The notes below the pieces were generated by a model. It was not told the DNA's origin. It searched no databases and saw only the letters and a list, made by a program, of their open reading frames with translations. 64,000 bases of DNA, taken from JAPOQD01 sp964620555. Its GTDB lineage: Bacteria > Pseudomonadota > Gammaproteobacteria > Pseudomonadales > Halieaceae. Below, one piece after another: positions 7,773-16,606 of the stretch (its first letter is position 1; every line of letters begins with the position of its first letter). Position numbers and translations under genes: made by a program. The stretch is from NCBI GenBank assembly GCA_964620555.1, contig CAZUGZ010000007.1, forward strand, positions 1 through 64,000. Direction: 5' to 3'.

Positions 7773-9521
7773 GTGGAAACATCCCTTCGTTTTGCCCGGG
7801 CCATTCTCAATGGGTTCGAGTCCTATTTTGCCGATTTCCAGAACATTACCCTGGCCGCCAAAGCACGTTTCGAAGAAGCCGACTGGCAGGCGGTACACCG
7901 CGCCTCCCGCGAGCGGATAGACCTCTACAAGCTCAAGGTCAGGCGGGCGATCGATACCCTGCGGGTGATTGCCGGTGAACGTCTGCAGCAGCGCGAATTC
8001 TGGGGTGAGGCGCGATGCCACTACGCCCGACTCATCGAGGGGCACAACAACTACGAGATTGCCGAGACGTTCTTCAACTCCGCCTATTGTTCGGTGTTGC
8101 AGCATCGCCAGATTCGCGACGAGTACGCCTTCGTGTTCTCGCCCCAGGGCGACCTGCCCGCCGTGGGCGACGCCAGGATGTGGAAGGAGTACCGGATCAC
8201 CAGCACAGTGGACCGGTTTTTCGACCAGTTGCTGGATGACTTTGCCCTGTCGATACCCTATCGGGACAAACAGCGCGATATCCAGCATATCGTCTCGGTA
8301 TTCCACGACTTTCTGCTGCCCCGCTTCGAGCTGCCGGTGCAGCGGATCGAGGCTCGCGTGCTGGAATCCCTGTTTTTCCGAAACAAGGCGGCATACCTGG
8401 TCGGCCAACTGGTGGCGGGGGACCAGACCATGCCCTTCGTACTGCCCCTGCTGCACACCGAGCAGGGCAGCGTGTACGTGGACACCATTCTGTTCGGTGC
8501 CGACCAGGTCAGTGTGATTTTCACGTTTACCCGCTCCTACTTCATGGTGGATGCCGAGGTGCCCTCGCGCTACGTGACGTTTCTGCAGGAGCTGATGCCG
8601 GCCAAGCCGATCTCGGAGATCTACAGTTGCCTGGGCCACAACAAGCACGGCAAGACCTGTTTCCACCGCAGTGCCTACCTGCACATGCGGGAGACCCGCG
8701 ATCAGTTCCACGTGGCGCCGGGCATCAAGGGTATGGTGATGAGCGTTTTCACCATGCCCAGCTACGATTTTGTATTCAAGGTGATCAAGGACCGGTTTAC
8801 CCCGCCCAAGGACATCAGCCGCGAGCAGGTACTGGCCAAGTACCGGCTGGTGAAGCGGGCCGACCGCGCCGGGCGCATGGCCGACACCCAGGAATTCACC
8901 AACCTCGCGTTTTCCCGCAGCCGCTTTGGCGACGACCTGATGGATGAATTGCGGCAACTGGCCGGATCCTCTCTCGAAGAACGCGGCAAGACCCTGATTA
9001 TCAGGCACGTCTACGTGGAACGGCGGATGATACCGTTGAACCTGTACCTGCGGGACGCCGACGATGAACAGTTGCTCTCGGTCATGGACGAATACGGCAA
9101 TGCCATCAAGGAACTGGCCGCGGCCAATATCTTTCCCGGCGACATGCTGTTGAAGAATTTCGGCGTTACCCGGCACGGGCGGGTCGTGTTCTACGATTAC
9201 GACGAGTTGTGCCCGCTGATGGACTGCAATTTCCGGGATCTTCCGCAGCCGCATACCGAAGACCAGCACCTGGCTGACAAACCCTGGTACAAGGTGGCTG
9301 ACAACGACATTTTCCCCGAGGAATTCCGGCACTTCTTCAGCGGTAACCAGCGGGCCCGGCGGGCCTTTGACGAGCAGCACAGCGACCTCTATCAAGCCGG
9401 GTTCTGGCGGGAACTGCAACGACAGGTTGGCGCCGGCAAGGTGGGCGATGTCTTTCCCTACCGCCGAAAACTGCGATTTGCCAACCAGGATTGGCCCCGG
9501 CATCGGGCCGGGACGGGCTGA
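7773..9521 (+). CDS. aceK: Isocitrate dehydrogenase kinase/phosphatase
   Basis: A bifunctional cytoplasmic enzyme that phosphorylates isocitrate dehydrogenase to divert isocitrate into the glyoxylate bypass and reverses this by phosphatase action. The 582-residue product matches the family length. The N-terminus (FEEADWQAVHRASRERIDLY) is typical, and the catalytic region contains LLKNFGVTRHGRVVFYDYDE, where the DYDE aspartates serve kinase and phosphatase chemistry. The GTG at 7773 fits the usual N-terminus. AceK is often in an aceBAK operon; here it follows the dehydrogenase pair and is followed after two bases by a histidine phosphatase gene. The broken second copy is at 2920. Confidence 0.95.
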   Translation: METSLRFARAILNGFESYFADFQNITLAAKARFEEADWQAVHRASRERIDLYKLKVRRAIDTLRVIAGERLQQREFWGEARCHYARLIEGHNNYEIAETFFNSAYCSVLQHRQIRDEYAFVFSPQGDLPAVGDARMWKEYRITSTVDRFFDQLLDDFALSIPYRDKQRDIQHIVSVFHDFLLPRFELPVQRIEARVLESLFFRNKAAYLVGQLVAGDQTMPFVLPLLHTEQGSVYVDTILFGADQVSVIFTFTRSYFMVDAEVPSRYVTFLQELMPAKPISEIYSCLGHNKHGKTCFHRSAYLHMRETRDQFHVAPGIKGMVMSVFTMPSYDFVFKVIKDRFTPPKDISREQVLAKYRLVKRADRAGRMADTQEFTNLAFSRSRFGDDLMDELRQLAGSSLEERGKTLIIRHVYVERRMIPLNLYLRDADDEQLLSVMDEYGNAIKELAAANIFPGDMLLKNFGVTRHGRVVFYDYDELCPLMDCNFRDLPQPHTEDQHLADKPWYKVADNDIFPEEFRHFFSGNQRARRAFDEQHSDLYQAGFWRELQRQVGAGKVGDVFPYRRKLRFANQDWPRHRAGTG

Positions 9522-9523
9522 GC

Positions 9524-10066
9524 GTGGATATCTACCTGGTCCGGCACGGCGAGGCGGAGGCCCGCTGGGGAGACCGCCCGGACCCCGGCCTGACCAGGCT
9601 GGGCCGGCAGCAGGCCAGGAAGGTGCGTGACCAACTGGAATCCACCAGCGACCTCAAAATAGCCAGCAGTCCCATGTTGCGCGCCCGTGAGTCCGCCCAT
9701 CCCCTGGCCAACATCCGGCGCGAATCGATCGTGGTCGAACCGAGCTTTCGGGAAATTCCCACCCCGCCGGGCCTCGCCGACCGTCGCACCTGGTTGCGGA
9801 CATTGATGAAACAGAACTGGGATGAACAGAGCCCGGAAATTCTGCGATGGCGGGACGGCATCTGGTCAGCCCTGTTCGAACTCGACGGACACACCGCCGT
9901 CTTCACTCATTTCATGGTCATCAATGCCGTGATCGGCCGACTGACCGAGGCCGAGGGGACCGTGTGCTGCGTGCCGGACTACGGCTCGATCACCCGCCTG
10001 CGCCTGGAGCAGCGGACGCTGCAGTTGGTGGAACTGGGGCGCCAGCATATGACAGAGGTCAAGTAG
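9524..10066 (+). CDS. SixA-like histidine phosphatase family protein
   Basis: A 180-residue protein of the histidine phosphatase superfamily: VDIYLVRHGEAEARW carries the N-terminal RHG catalytic motif, followed by PGLTRLGRQQARKV and a mid-sequence THFMVINAVIG with the second histidine. Size and motif resemble SixA, which dephosphorylates phosphohistidine, but phosphoglycerate-mutase-like or other phosphomonoesterase roles cannot be excluded. I chose the GTG at 9524, two bases after the aceK stop, because homology begins there; a longer start overlaps aceK. Tight coupling suggests co-transcription with aceK. Confidence 0.8.
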   Translation: MDIYLVRHGEAEARWGDRPDPGLTRLGRQQARKVRDQLESTSDLKIASSPMLRARESAHPLANIRRESIVVEPSFREIPTPPGLADRRTWLRTLMKQNWDEQSPEILRWRDGIWSALFELDGHTAVFTHFMVINAVIGRLTEAEGTVCCVPDYGSITRLRLEQRTLQLVELGRQHMTEVK

Positions 10067-10126
10067 GGGAGGGGCGGCAGGGCGCCGGTCGTTTGCGGAA
10101 CAGTTGCATCCTGGAGGAGTTGACAA

Positions 10127-10282
10127 ATGAGTTTCGCTGAAAAATTTCGTCATTTTCCAATATTCCTGTTGCTGTCGTTCGTCACCTTTGGCCTGTATCC
10201 AGTCTATTTCATGGTCTCCAGACAACAGGAGCAAAATGAAATTCTGAAAGAGATCAGGGATAGCCTGGAAGCAAAGGAGTAG
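10127..10282 (+). CDS. 51-residue single-pass membrane protein
   Basis: This short ORF reads MSFAEKFRHFPIFLLLSFVT and continues through one hydrophobic helix (about residues 10-30) into a charged tail rich in Q, E and K (RQQEQNEILKEIRDS) that could form a short amphipathic helix or coiled coil. A strong ribosome site (GGAGGAG, 10113-10119) lies seven bases before the ATG, which makes translation credible despite the size. It sits 60 bases after the SixA-like gene and 67 bases before an AAA ATPase. I do not recognise a family; a small membrane partner of the ATPase is possible. Confidence 0.6.
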   Translation: MSFAEKFRHFPIFLLLSFVTFGLYPVYFMVSRQQEQNEILKEIRDSLEAKE

Positions 10283-10349
10283 TATTTGCCGGGGAACGGC
10301 TTGCGGCTCGCCATGGAGAAGGGCGGTTTTCAACACGGAGGCTTTTGTG

Positions 10350-11648
10350 ATGCCCACCATTGAAGGATTTCGCATCGAAAATTATGGAATTCTCAGGGAT
10401 GTGACACTGGGGAAGCTCTGGCATACACAGGATGCCAGGCCCCTGACCTCCCTGACCGCCATCATCGGCGACAACGGCGTCGGCAAGAGCACCATCTTCG
10501 ACGCCCTGGGTTTTGTGGCCGACGCATTCCGACATGGTGTCGAGGAGGCCTGTGATTCACGGGGCCGCGGTGGCTTTCAGCGGCTGCGCACGCAAGGGCA
10601 GACCGAACCGATTCGTTTCGAAATCTACTATCGGCAACACCGGACTTCCCGTCCCATTACCTATCAACTGTCCATCGACGAGGACCAGGGGCGCCCATTC
10701 GTTTGCGGCGAGCATCTCCGGCAAAGGCGCAAGGGCCAGAAGCGTGGCCATCCCTTCTCGTTTCTGCGCCTCCGGAATGGTCGCGGGCTCGTATGGAAAG
10801 GGGAGGAAACCGTCACCCACGCCGACAACGACCAAGTCGACCTGTTCGGAGAACGCATTGCGGTCACGGCGTCGAGGGAATCCAGTGACAGGGAAGCTGT
10901 GCAACTTGCGGACCCGGGTCATCCGGGCATCGCGACACTGGAGTCGCTGCAGCAACACCCCCGATTTGCCGCATTTCGCAGTTTTATCGAAGATCGCCAT
11001 TTGAGCTACCTCAATTTCGATGCGGCCCGGGAGTGGCCGCTCACTGGTCCCGAAAAACGCCTGAACCGGAGCGGCGACAATCTCGGCAATGTCGTGCAAT
11101 TCCTGGAGCAGCAACACCCGGAACGCTGGCAGCGGATAGTGCGGCGCATTGCCCGAAAGATTCCCGAGATAGACCGGGTCGCTACGGAATCCACGGACGA
11201 TGGCCGCCTGCTGCTTCGTTTCGACGGTCAGGGTTCCGATGAGGCCTTCCACGCCCGGCAGATGTCGGCTGGAACGATGAAGGTTTTTGCCTACCTGCTG
11301 TTGCTCGAGGACCCCTCGCCAGCGCCGCTATTGTGTATCGAGGAGCCGGAGAACGGCCTCTATCACAGTTTGCTAGAAATGCTGGCCCGGGAATTTCGTG
11401 CCCATGTCTCCGGCCGACAGGGCGAATCACAGGTTTTCATCACCACCCACCAGCCGCACCTGGTCGATGCGCTGGAGCCACAAGAGGTCTGGATTCTGAA
11501 CAGGGACCGGGCGGCGGGCCGGGCCGGTTTCACTGTGGCGCGGCGCGCCGACGACGAGCTGGCGACGACCGCCCCGCTTGCCGAAGGGCTGTCATTGGAT
11601 GGGCGCTGGTATAGCGACCACCGGATCGGCAGGGGAGCCGGCGTCTGA
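10350..11648 (+). CDS. AAA family ATPase (SMC/RecF-like, AAA_21 type)
   Basis: Predicted ABC/SMC-like ATPase of about 432 residues. The N-terminus binds the nucleotide through Walker A GDNGVGKST (about residues 36-44). The C-terminal half contains a signature-like SAGTMKVFAYLLLLED, Walker B LLCIEEPENGLY and the switch histidine region FITTHQPHLVDAL. No TOPRIM, HNH or other nuclease domain is fused, so it is not a complete OLD nuclease. GGAGG at 10337-10341 supports the ATG at 10350; an adjacent GTG at 10347 is an alternative. The only candidate partner is the small membrane protein upstream; downstream is an unrelated convergent peptidase. Proteins of this family occur in defence modules, but also as orphans of unknown role. 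Confidence 0.82.
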   Translation: MPTIEGFRIENYGILRDVTLGKLWHTQDARPLTSLTAIIGDNGVGKSTIFDALGFVADAFRHGVEEACDSRGRGGFQRLRTQGQTEPIRFEIYYRQHRTSRPITYQLSIDEDQGRPFVCGEHLRQRRKGQKRGHPFSFLRLRNGRGLVWKGEETVTHADNDQVDLFGERIAVTASRESSDREAVQLADPGHPGIATLESLQQHPRFAAFRSFIEDRHLSYLNFDAAREWPLTGPEKRLNRSGDNLGNVVQFLEQQHPERWQRIVRRIARKIPEIDRVATESTDDGRLLLRFDGQGSDEAFHARQMSAGTMKVFAYLLLLEDPSPAPLLCIEEPENGLYHSLLEMLAREFRAHVSGRQGESQVFITTHQPHLVDALEPQEVWILNRDRAAGRAGFTVARRADDELATTAPLAEGLSLDGRWYSDHRIGRGAGV

Positions 11649-11713
11649 GCGGGCTGCGAAAGAGCGGGGGTAGCCGTTCGCGACGAGAGGATGAACCGGT
11701 TTGAATCCGTTCG

Positions 11714-13558
11714 CTACCACCCGCACTGCCGCCCCGCGTTCTGCTCCGCCAACCAGCCGCGCAACGGCGCGAAATAGTCGAGAATGGCGGCGGCGTCCAT
11801 GGTTCGCTGTCCGGTCAGGGCCGCCATGGTTTCCGGCCAGGGTTGACTGGCGCCCATGCTCATGGCCTCGCCCAGCCGCTCTCCGGCGGCGCTATTGGCG
11901 TAGATGGAGCATTCGTGCAGCGGCCCCTCATGGCCCGCAGTTTCACACAGGGACTGGTGGAACTGGAACTGCATGATGAACGACAGAAAATAGCGGGTGT
12001 AGGGCGTGTTGCCGGGGATGTGGTACTTGGCGCCGGGATCGAAATCCGCTTCGGAACGGGGTGCCGGGGCGGCGATACCCTGGTAGGCGGTGCGCAGGTC
12101 CCACCAGCCCTGATTGTAGTTTTCCGGCGCGATTTCCCCGGAGAATACTTTCCAGCGCCATTGATCGACCAGTTTGCCGAAGGGCAGGAAGGCGATTTTG
12201 TCCAGCGCCATTTTCATTTGCTGGTTGATGGTTGCCTCGGGGCTTGTCACCACTTCTTCGAGCAGGCCTTGTCGTCTCAGGTAGTCCTGGGTCATGGACA
12301 ACTCGATGGTGTCGCCGATGGCTTCGTGAAAGCCGTCGTGGGCGCCGTCGCGGAAAAATGGAAGCTGGTCGCGGTACATCAGAAAATAGTAGATATGTCC
12401 CAGTTCGTGGTGCAGGGTGCCGAGTTGTCCCGCCGTGGGCTCAACGCACTGCTTGATGCGCGGGTCGGTCCCATTGCCCATATCCCAGGCACTGGCGTGA
12501 CAGACTACCTCCCGGTCCGCCGGTTTCCTGAGCAGGGAATTGGTCCAGAAGCTGGCGGGCAACTCGGGCAGCCCGAGGGAGGTGAAAAAGCTCTCTGCCA
12601 ACTTCGTCATGCGCACTTCGTCGTAGCCCTGCTCGACCAGCGCGGCACTGATGTCCCATTCCGATACGCCGGGGTAGGGCTCCACCAGGGGGTAGATATT
12701 GCCCCAGGTCTGGGACCACATGTTGCCCAGCAGGTGAGCCGGGATGGGGCCGTCCGCCGGTACCAGTTGGTCGCCGTACTGTTCACCCAGTTTGGCGCGA
12801 ACGTGGCAGTGCAGTTGCTCGTACAGGGGCTCGACCTGGGACCAGAGACGCTCGGTTTCCCGTTCGAAGGCGTCCACTTCCATCTCGTAGCCGGATTTCC
12901 ACAGCGCACCGACATCGGCGTAGCCGTATTCCCGCGCCCCCGTGTTCATCAGTTCCACGAAGCGTCGATACATGGGCCGCAGCGGCACCGCTACGCTGCG
13001 CCAGTCCAACCAGGCTTCCAGTAGCTGGTCGTAGTCGCGGGAACTCTCCATGATCTTTTCCAGTTCCCCCAGGTTGCGACAGATCCCCGACTGGTCACAG
13101 GATTTGCCGGCACCGTACATGCCCTCCATTTCCGTGGCCAGTGTGGCCAGTTCAGCCTGCATCCCGGCATCCTCCGGCGCCGGCATGGTAGTGCTGGTCA
13201 GCAGCCGGTCCAGTATCCGCCGGGTCTGGGGGTCGGTTTCCACTCCGACGTATTGCCTGGCCTGGGCCACTACACCGCTGGCGAAGGCCAACTGCCGTTC
13301 GCCGGCTTTGGCGGCCAGCACCGCGGTATCCGGTGTGATATAGGTTGCCCGCACCCAGTAGGCCGCCTCGGCCTCCTTGTTGATTTCCAGCGCCTCGGCC
13401 TGAACGCGTTCCACAAACGCTGCCGGGCTCTCCGTGAAAATCGCCGTTCCATCCTCCCCGGTGTCCACTCTGCCGCAGGCGGCGACAGTGCTGACGAGCA
13501 GAGCGCAGAAGCCCGTCTTGAGCCAATGGGTTACTATGGAATCGAAATTTCGGCGCAC
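11714..13558 (-). CDS. M2-family peptidyl-dipeptidase A (ACE-like) lipoprotein
   Basis: A zinc metallopeptidase related to angiotensin-converting enzyme, expected to release dipeptides from oligopeptide C-termini. The zinc motif is HHELGHIYYF, and the third ligand lies in DGFHEAIGD, both highly characteristic of M2. I place the start at GTG 13558, preceded by the ribosome site AGGAGAGAG, because this gives a lipoprotein signal (ALLVSTVAAC) and anchoring at the outer membrane or periplasm. The track's longer start lacks support. It runs divergently from the glycerate kinase operon across about 106 bases and convergently to the AAA ATPase. Confidence 0.92.
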   Translation of the reverse strand: MRRNFDSIVTHWLKTGFCALLVSTVAACGRVDTGEDGTAIFTESPAAFVERVQAEALEINKEAEAAYWVRATYITPDTAVLAAKAGERQLAFASGVVAQARQYVGVETDPQTRRILDRLLTSTTMPAPEDAGMQAELATLATEMEGMYGAGKSCDQSGICRNLGELEKIMESSRDYDQLLEAWLDWRSVAVPLRPMYRRFVELMNTGAREYGYADVGALWKSGYEMEVDAFERETERLWSQVEPLYEQLHCHVRAKLGEQYGDQLVPADGPIPAHLLGNMWSQTWGNIYPLVEPYPGVSEWDISAALVEQGYDEVRMTKLAESFFTSLGLPELPASFWTNSLLRKPADREVVCHASAWDMGNGTDPRIKQCVEPTAGQLGTLHHELGHIYYFLMYRDQLPFFRDGAHDGFHEAIGDTIELSMTQDYLRRQGLLEEVVTSPEATINQQMKMALDKIAFLPFGKLVDQWRWKVFSGEIAPENYNQGWWDLRTAYQGIAAPAPRSEADFDPGAKYHIPGNTPYTRYFLSFIMQFQFHQSLCETAGHEGPLHECSIYANSAAGERLGEAMSMGASQPWPETMAALTGQRTMDAAAILDYFAPLRGWLAEQNAGRQCGW

Positions 13559-13664
13559 GTTCTCTCTCCTGCGGGAGTAGGGTGGGTCGTTACCGGGAGG
13601 CCGGCATTCTACCACCAGAACCACGGAGGCTCAGAATTGGTATGTGGGCCAGACTACGCTGACC

Positions 13665-14540
13665 ATGAATAGAAAAGCACCCGCACAGTTCGCCGCGCTG
13701 TTGGCGGCGGAGCGACTGCCGGCCAGTTACCGGGACTTCGCGCGGCGCTGGATCGAGCCCCTCGCCGACTGGCTGCTGACCGAGGTCCGGCGGCACGGTG
13801 ACGCCCCCCTGCTGGTGGGTGTCAACGGCGCACAGGGCACCGGCAAGACTACGCTGTGCAAATTCCTGCGGGAATTGCTGGAACCGGAAATCGCCACCGT
13901 CACTTTGGCACTGGACGATTTCTACCTGGAACGTGCTGCCCGCCAGCGGCTGGCGGAGCAGGTACACCCGCTGCTGGCGACCAGGGGGGTGCCCGGGACG
14001 CACGATATCACGTTGTTGCAGACCACCCTGGAGCAACTGCTGGCGGGTACTGCCGCGTCCTGGCCCCGCTTCGACAAGGCCGCGGATGACCGCTTGCCCG
14101 AGGCAGTCTGGCCCCGCAGTGAGGCACCGGTCGCGCTGGTGTTGCTGGAGGGGTGGTGCATCGGCTGCCCGCCGCAGCCCCAGGCGCTGCTGGAGCAGCC
14201 GGTCAATCGATTGGAAGCCCAGGAAGATGGCGATGGCCGGTGGCGGCGTCACGTCAACGCAGTTCTGGCCGATCAGTACGCACAGGTCTTTGCCGGGCTA
14301 CAGCGTTTGATCGTGCTGCAGGCTCCCTCGCTGGCGGCGGTACGGCGCTGGCGGGCGTTACAGGAACGGAAATTGGCGCAAAGGGAACCCGGGCGGACCA
14401 TGGATAGGGCTCGGTTGCACCATTTCCTGCAGCACTACGAACGGTTGACGAACTGGTGCCTGGCAGAATTGCCGAAGCGGGCGGATTATCTGCTCAGGCT
14501 GGATGAACGGCACCAGGTAGCCGAGGTGGTGCTGCGATGA
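13665..14540 (+). CDS. P-loop glycerate kinase (D-glycerate 3-kinase type)
   Basis: The 291-residue P-loop kinase has GAQGTGKTTL (about residues 55-64), LALDDFYL as the Walker-B-like segment, and LLEGWCIG, typical of the plant/yeast GLYK-like kinases. The expected reaction is ATP-dependent phosphorylation of D-glycerate to 3-phosphoglycerate. The ATG at 13665 was preferred to an in-frame GTG at 13644. The gene overlaps the phosphatase gene by 4 bases and heads an operon that both consumes 3-phosphoglycerate and would release glycerate, which supports a salvage role. Confidence in the substrate comes largely from this context. Confidence 0.8.
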   Translation: MNRKAPAQFAALLAAERLPASYRDFARRWIEPLADWLLTEVRRHGDAPLLVGVNGAQGTGKTTLCKFLRELLEPEIATVTLALDDFYLERAARQRLAEQVHPLLATRGVPGTHDITLLQTTLEQLLAGTAASWPRFDKAADDRLPEAVWPRSEAPVALVLLEGWCIGCPPQPQALLEQPVNRLEAQEDGDGRWRRHVNAVLADQYAQVFAGLQRLIVLQAPSLAAVRRWRALQERKLAQREPGRTMDRARLHHFLQHYERLTNWCLAELPKRADYLLRLDERHQVAEVVLR

Positions 14541-15361
14541 ACCCGCTGTTGGTGGTCAGTGACCTGGATGGCACACTGTTGAATGAGGACTACAGTTTTG
14601 CAGAGGCGGTCCCGGCCCTCACCGAGTTGCGGAAGCGTGGCATTCCACTGGTATTCAACACCAGTAAAACTGCTTCCGAATGCGTGTATTGGCAGCAGCA
14701 GTTGGGGGTTCCCGGGCCATTCATCTGTGAAAACGGGGCGGCCATCGGCCATTGGGATGGCAGGCTGCAGGTCGAGCAGGAATTCGCCCCACCGCGCAGC
14801 GAGGTACTGGCGGCGCTGCAGGTGCTGCGTGGCGAAGGGTTTCAGTTTTTCGGCTTTAGCGATTGCAGGTTGCAGCAGTTGGCGTCGATGACCGGTCTGC
14901 CGCTGGCCCAGGCCCGGCTGGCGGCGCAGCGGCAGTACAGCGAGCCACTCTCGTTGCGGGCCGGCGCTGCGCGGCAGCGGGTGTTTCGGGAGCGCCTGGC
15001 CGATTTTGGCCTGGTCGCCACCCAGGGAGGGCGCTTTCTCACCGTGAGCGGGGATGTGGACAAGGGCCGCGCCATGCCGGGTCTGTCAAATCACTACGGC
15101 CCGGTAACGCTGGTGGTGGTGGGCGACAGCCCCAACGATCTGAGCATGCTGCGAAGAGCCGATATCGCATTGCTGATACGCTCGCGCCATACGGAGAAAA
15201 TGCTGACCGAATTGCATGCGCTGGCAGCGGGGCATACACAGAAGCAGCGGCCGGCACAGGGGGAATTGCAGTTGAGCGAACCCCGAATGATAGTGCACAG
15301 TGAGGCCACCGGTTCCGAGGGATGGGCACAGGTCATGATGAATTTGTTGGAGGGGGTATGA
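14537..15361 (+). CDS. Glucosyl/mannosyl-3-phosphoglycerate phosphatase (HAD, MpgP type)
   Basis: A 274-residue Cof-type HAD phosphatase. The nucleophile motif is SDLDGTLL (Asp9, Asp11); FNTSKTASEC and FICENGAAI are characteristic of the mannosyl-3-phosphoglycerate phosphatase family; GDSPNDLSML is the metal-binding motif 4. It should dephosphorylate glucosyl-3-phosphoglycerate (or the mannosyl analogue) to glucosylglycerate. Located between the kinase (4-base overlap) and the synthase (3-base gap), it is almost certainly translated with both. The GT81-type synthase next door favours the glucosyl substrate. Confidence 0.88.
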   Translation: MNPLLVVSDLDGTLLNEDYSFAEAVPALTELRKRGIPLVFNTSKTASECVYWQQQLGVPGPFICENGAAIGHWDGRLQVEQEFAPPRSEVLAALQVLRGEGFQFFGFSDCRLQQLASMTGLPLAQARLAAQRQYSEPLSLRAGAARQRVFRERLADFGLVATQGGRFLTVSGDVDKGRAMPGLSNHYGPVTLVVVGDSPNDLSMLRRADIALLIRSRHTEKMLTELHALAAGHTQKQRPAQGELQLSEPRMIVHSEATGSEGWAQVMMNLLEGV

Positions 15362-15364
15362 GCG

Positions 15365-16594
15365 ATGGGTGATTTTCACCAGAATGGGCTGGTAACGACC
15401 TTGCACAACCTGTCGCGCAGGCCGGTGGCGAAACTGGAGGAGGAACTGCTCTCTTTCCGTGACGAGCGGCCCATGACGCTGGTGTTGCCCAGCCTCTATT
15501 CGGAACTGTCGCGACCGGCGCTGAAGCACATCGTCGCGGAGCTCAGCCAGGTGCCCTACCTCAGCGAAATCGTGGTGGGACTGGACCGGGCCGACGAGGC
15601 GCAATTTCGCCATGCGCTGGAATACTTCGCCGACCTGGGTCAGCACCACCGCATCCTCTGGAACGACGGCCCCCGACTCCAGGCCCTGGACCGGGAATTG
15701 CAGAAATTGGGGCTGGCGCCCACGGAGATGGGCAAGGGTCGCAATGTCTGGTATTGCCTCGGTTATGTGCTGGGCTCCGGGCGCGGCAAATCGGTGGCCC
15801 TGCACGACTGCGACATCGTTACCTACGAGCGGGAACTGCTGGCGCGCCTGATCTATCCGGTGGCCCATCCCACTTTCAGCTATGCCTTTTGCAAGGGGTA
15901 TTACTCGCGGGTGGGCAACAACATCATGGGCGGCCGGGTCAGCCGGCTGTTCGTGACACCGCTGCTCCGGGCGCTGACCAAGGTCTGTGGATACTCCGAA
16001 TTCATCGAGTACCTGGACAGTTTTCGCTACCCGCTGGCGGGCGAGTTTTCGCTGCGCGCCGACGTCATCAACGACCTTCTCATTCCCAGCGACTGGGGTC
16101 TGGAAATCGGCATTCTGGCGGAAATGAATCGCAGCTACGCGAACCGGCGCCTGTGCCAGGTGGATATCGCCGACGTCTACGATCACAAACACCAGGAACT
16201 GTCCGCGGCCGATGCCGGTAACGGCCTGTCCCGGATGAGCACCGATATCGCCAAGGCGCTGTTTCGCAAGCTGGCCACCATGGGGGCCGTCTTTTCAGCG
16301 GAAAAATTCCGCACCATCAAGGCCACCTACTATCGGGTGGCGCTGGATTTCATCGATACCTACCACAACGACGCCCTCATCAACGGCCTCGACTACGACC
16401 GTCATCGGGAAGAACAGGCGGTGGAATTGTTCGCCCGCAATGTGATGATTGCCGGTGATCAGTTTCTGGAAAACCCCATGGAAAAACCCTTCATGCCGAG
16501 CTGGAACCGGGTGCGCTCAGCCTGGCCTGAGGTGCTGGCCCACCTCCATGGGGCGGTGGAGGAAGATTACCGGGAATTTGCCGGCGCCGGCTGA
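15365..16594 (+). CDS. gpgS: Glucosyl-3-phosphoglycerate synthase (GT81-like)
   Basis: A 409-residue retaining GT-A glycosyltransferase that would transfer glucose from an NDP-glucose to D-3-phosphoglycerate, the first step of glucosylglycerate synthesis. The donor/metal site is ALHDCDIVTYERE with the DxD pair at Asp148 and Asp150. The flanking GKGRNVWYCLGYVLGSGRGK and SDWGLEIGILAEM are typical of GpgS. The operon with an MpgP-type phosphatase and a GH13_18 phosphorylase supports the assignment. Mannosyl-3-phosphoglycerate synthase (GT55) is the main alternative but has different motifs. Confidence 0.87.
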   Translation: MGDFHQNGLVTTLHNLSRRPVAKLEEELLSFRDERPMTLVLPSLYSELSRPALKHIVAELSQVPYLSEIVVGLDRADEAQFRHALEYFADLGQHHRILWNDGPRLQALDRELQKLGLAPTEMGKGRNVWYCLGYVLGSGRGKSVALHDCDIVTYERELLARLIYPVAHPTFSYAFCKGYYSRVGNNIMGGRVSRLFVTPLLRALTKVCGYSEFIEYLDSFRYPLAGEFSLRADVINDLLIPSDWGLEIGILAEMNRSYANRRLCQVDIADVYDHKHQELSAADAGNGLSRMSTDIAKALFRKLATMGAVFSAEKFRTIKATYYRVALDFIDTYHNDALINGLDYDRHREEQAVELFARNVMIAGDQFLENPMEKPFMPSWNRVRSAWPEVLAHLHGAVEEDYREFAGAG

Positions 16595-16606
16595 AGGCGT
16601 TGCCCG

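Larger units (their letters stand above)
5276..8175. repeat. 2.9 kb direct repeat, copy B
   Basis: Second copy of the block at 423-3322. It starts in non-coding DNA downstream of the hipBA control region and runs into the intact aceK. Apart from the five mismatches in its first 41 bases I see no differences from copy A. The likely original locus is copy B's right side (intact aceK followed by the SixA-like gene) joined to copy A's left side (mgtE). Confidence 0.95.
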
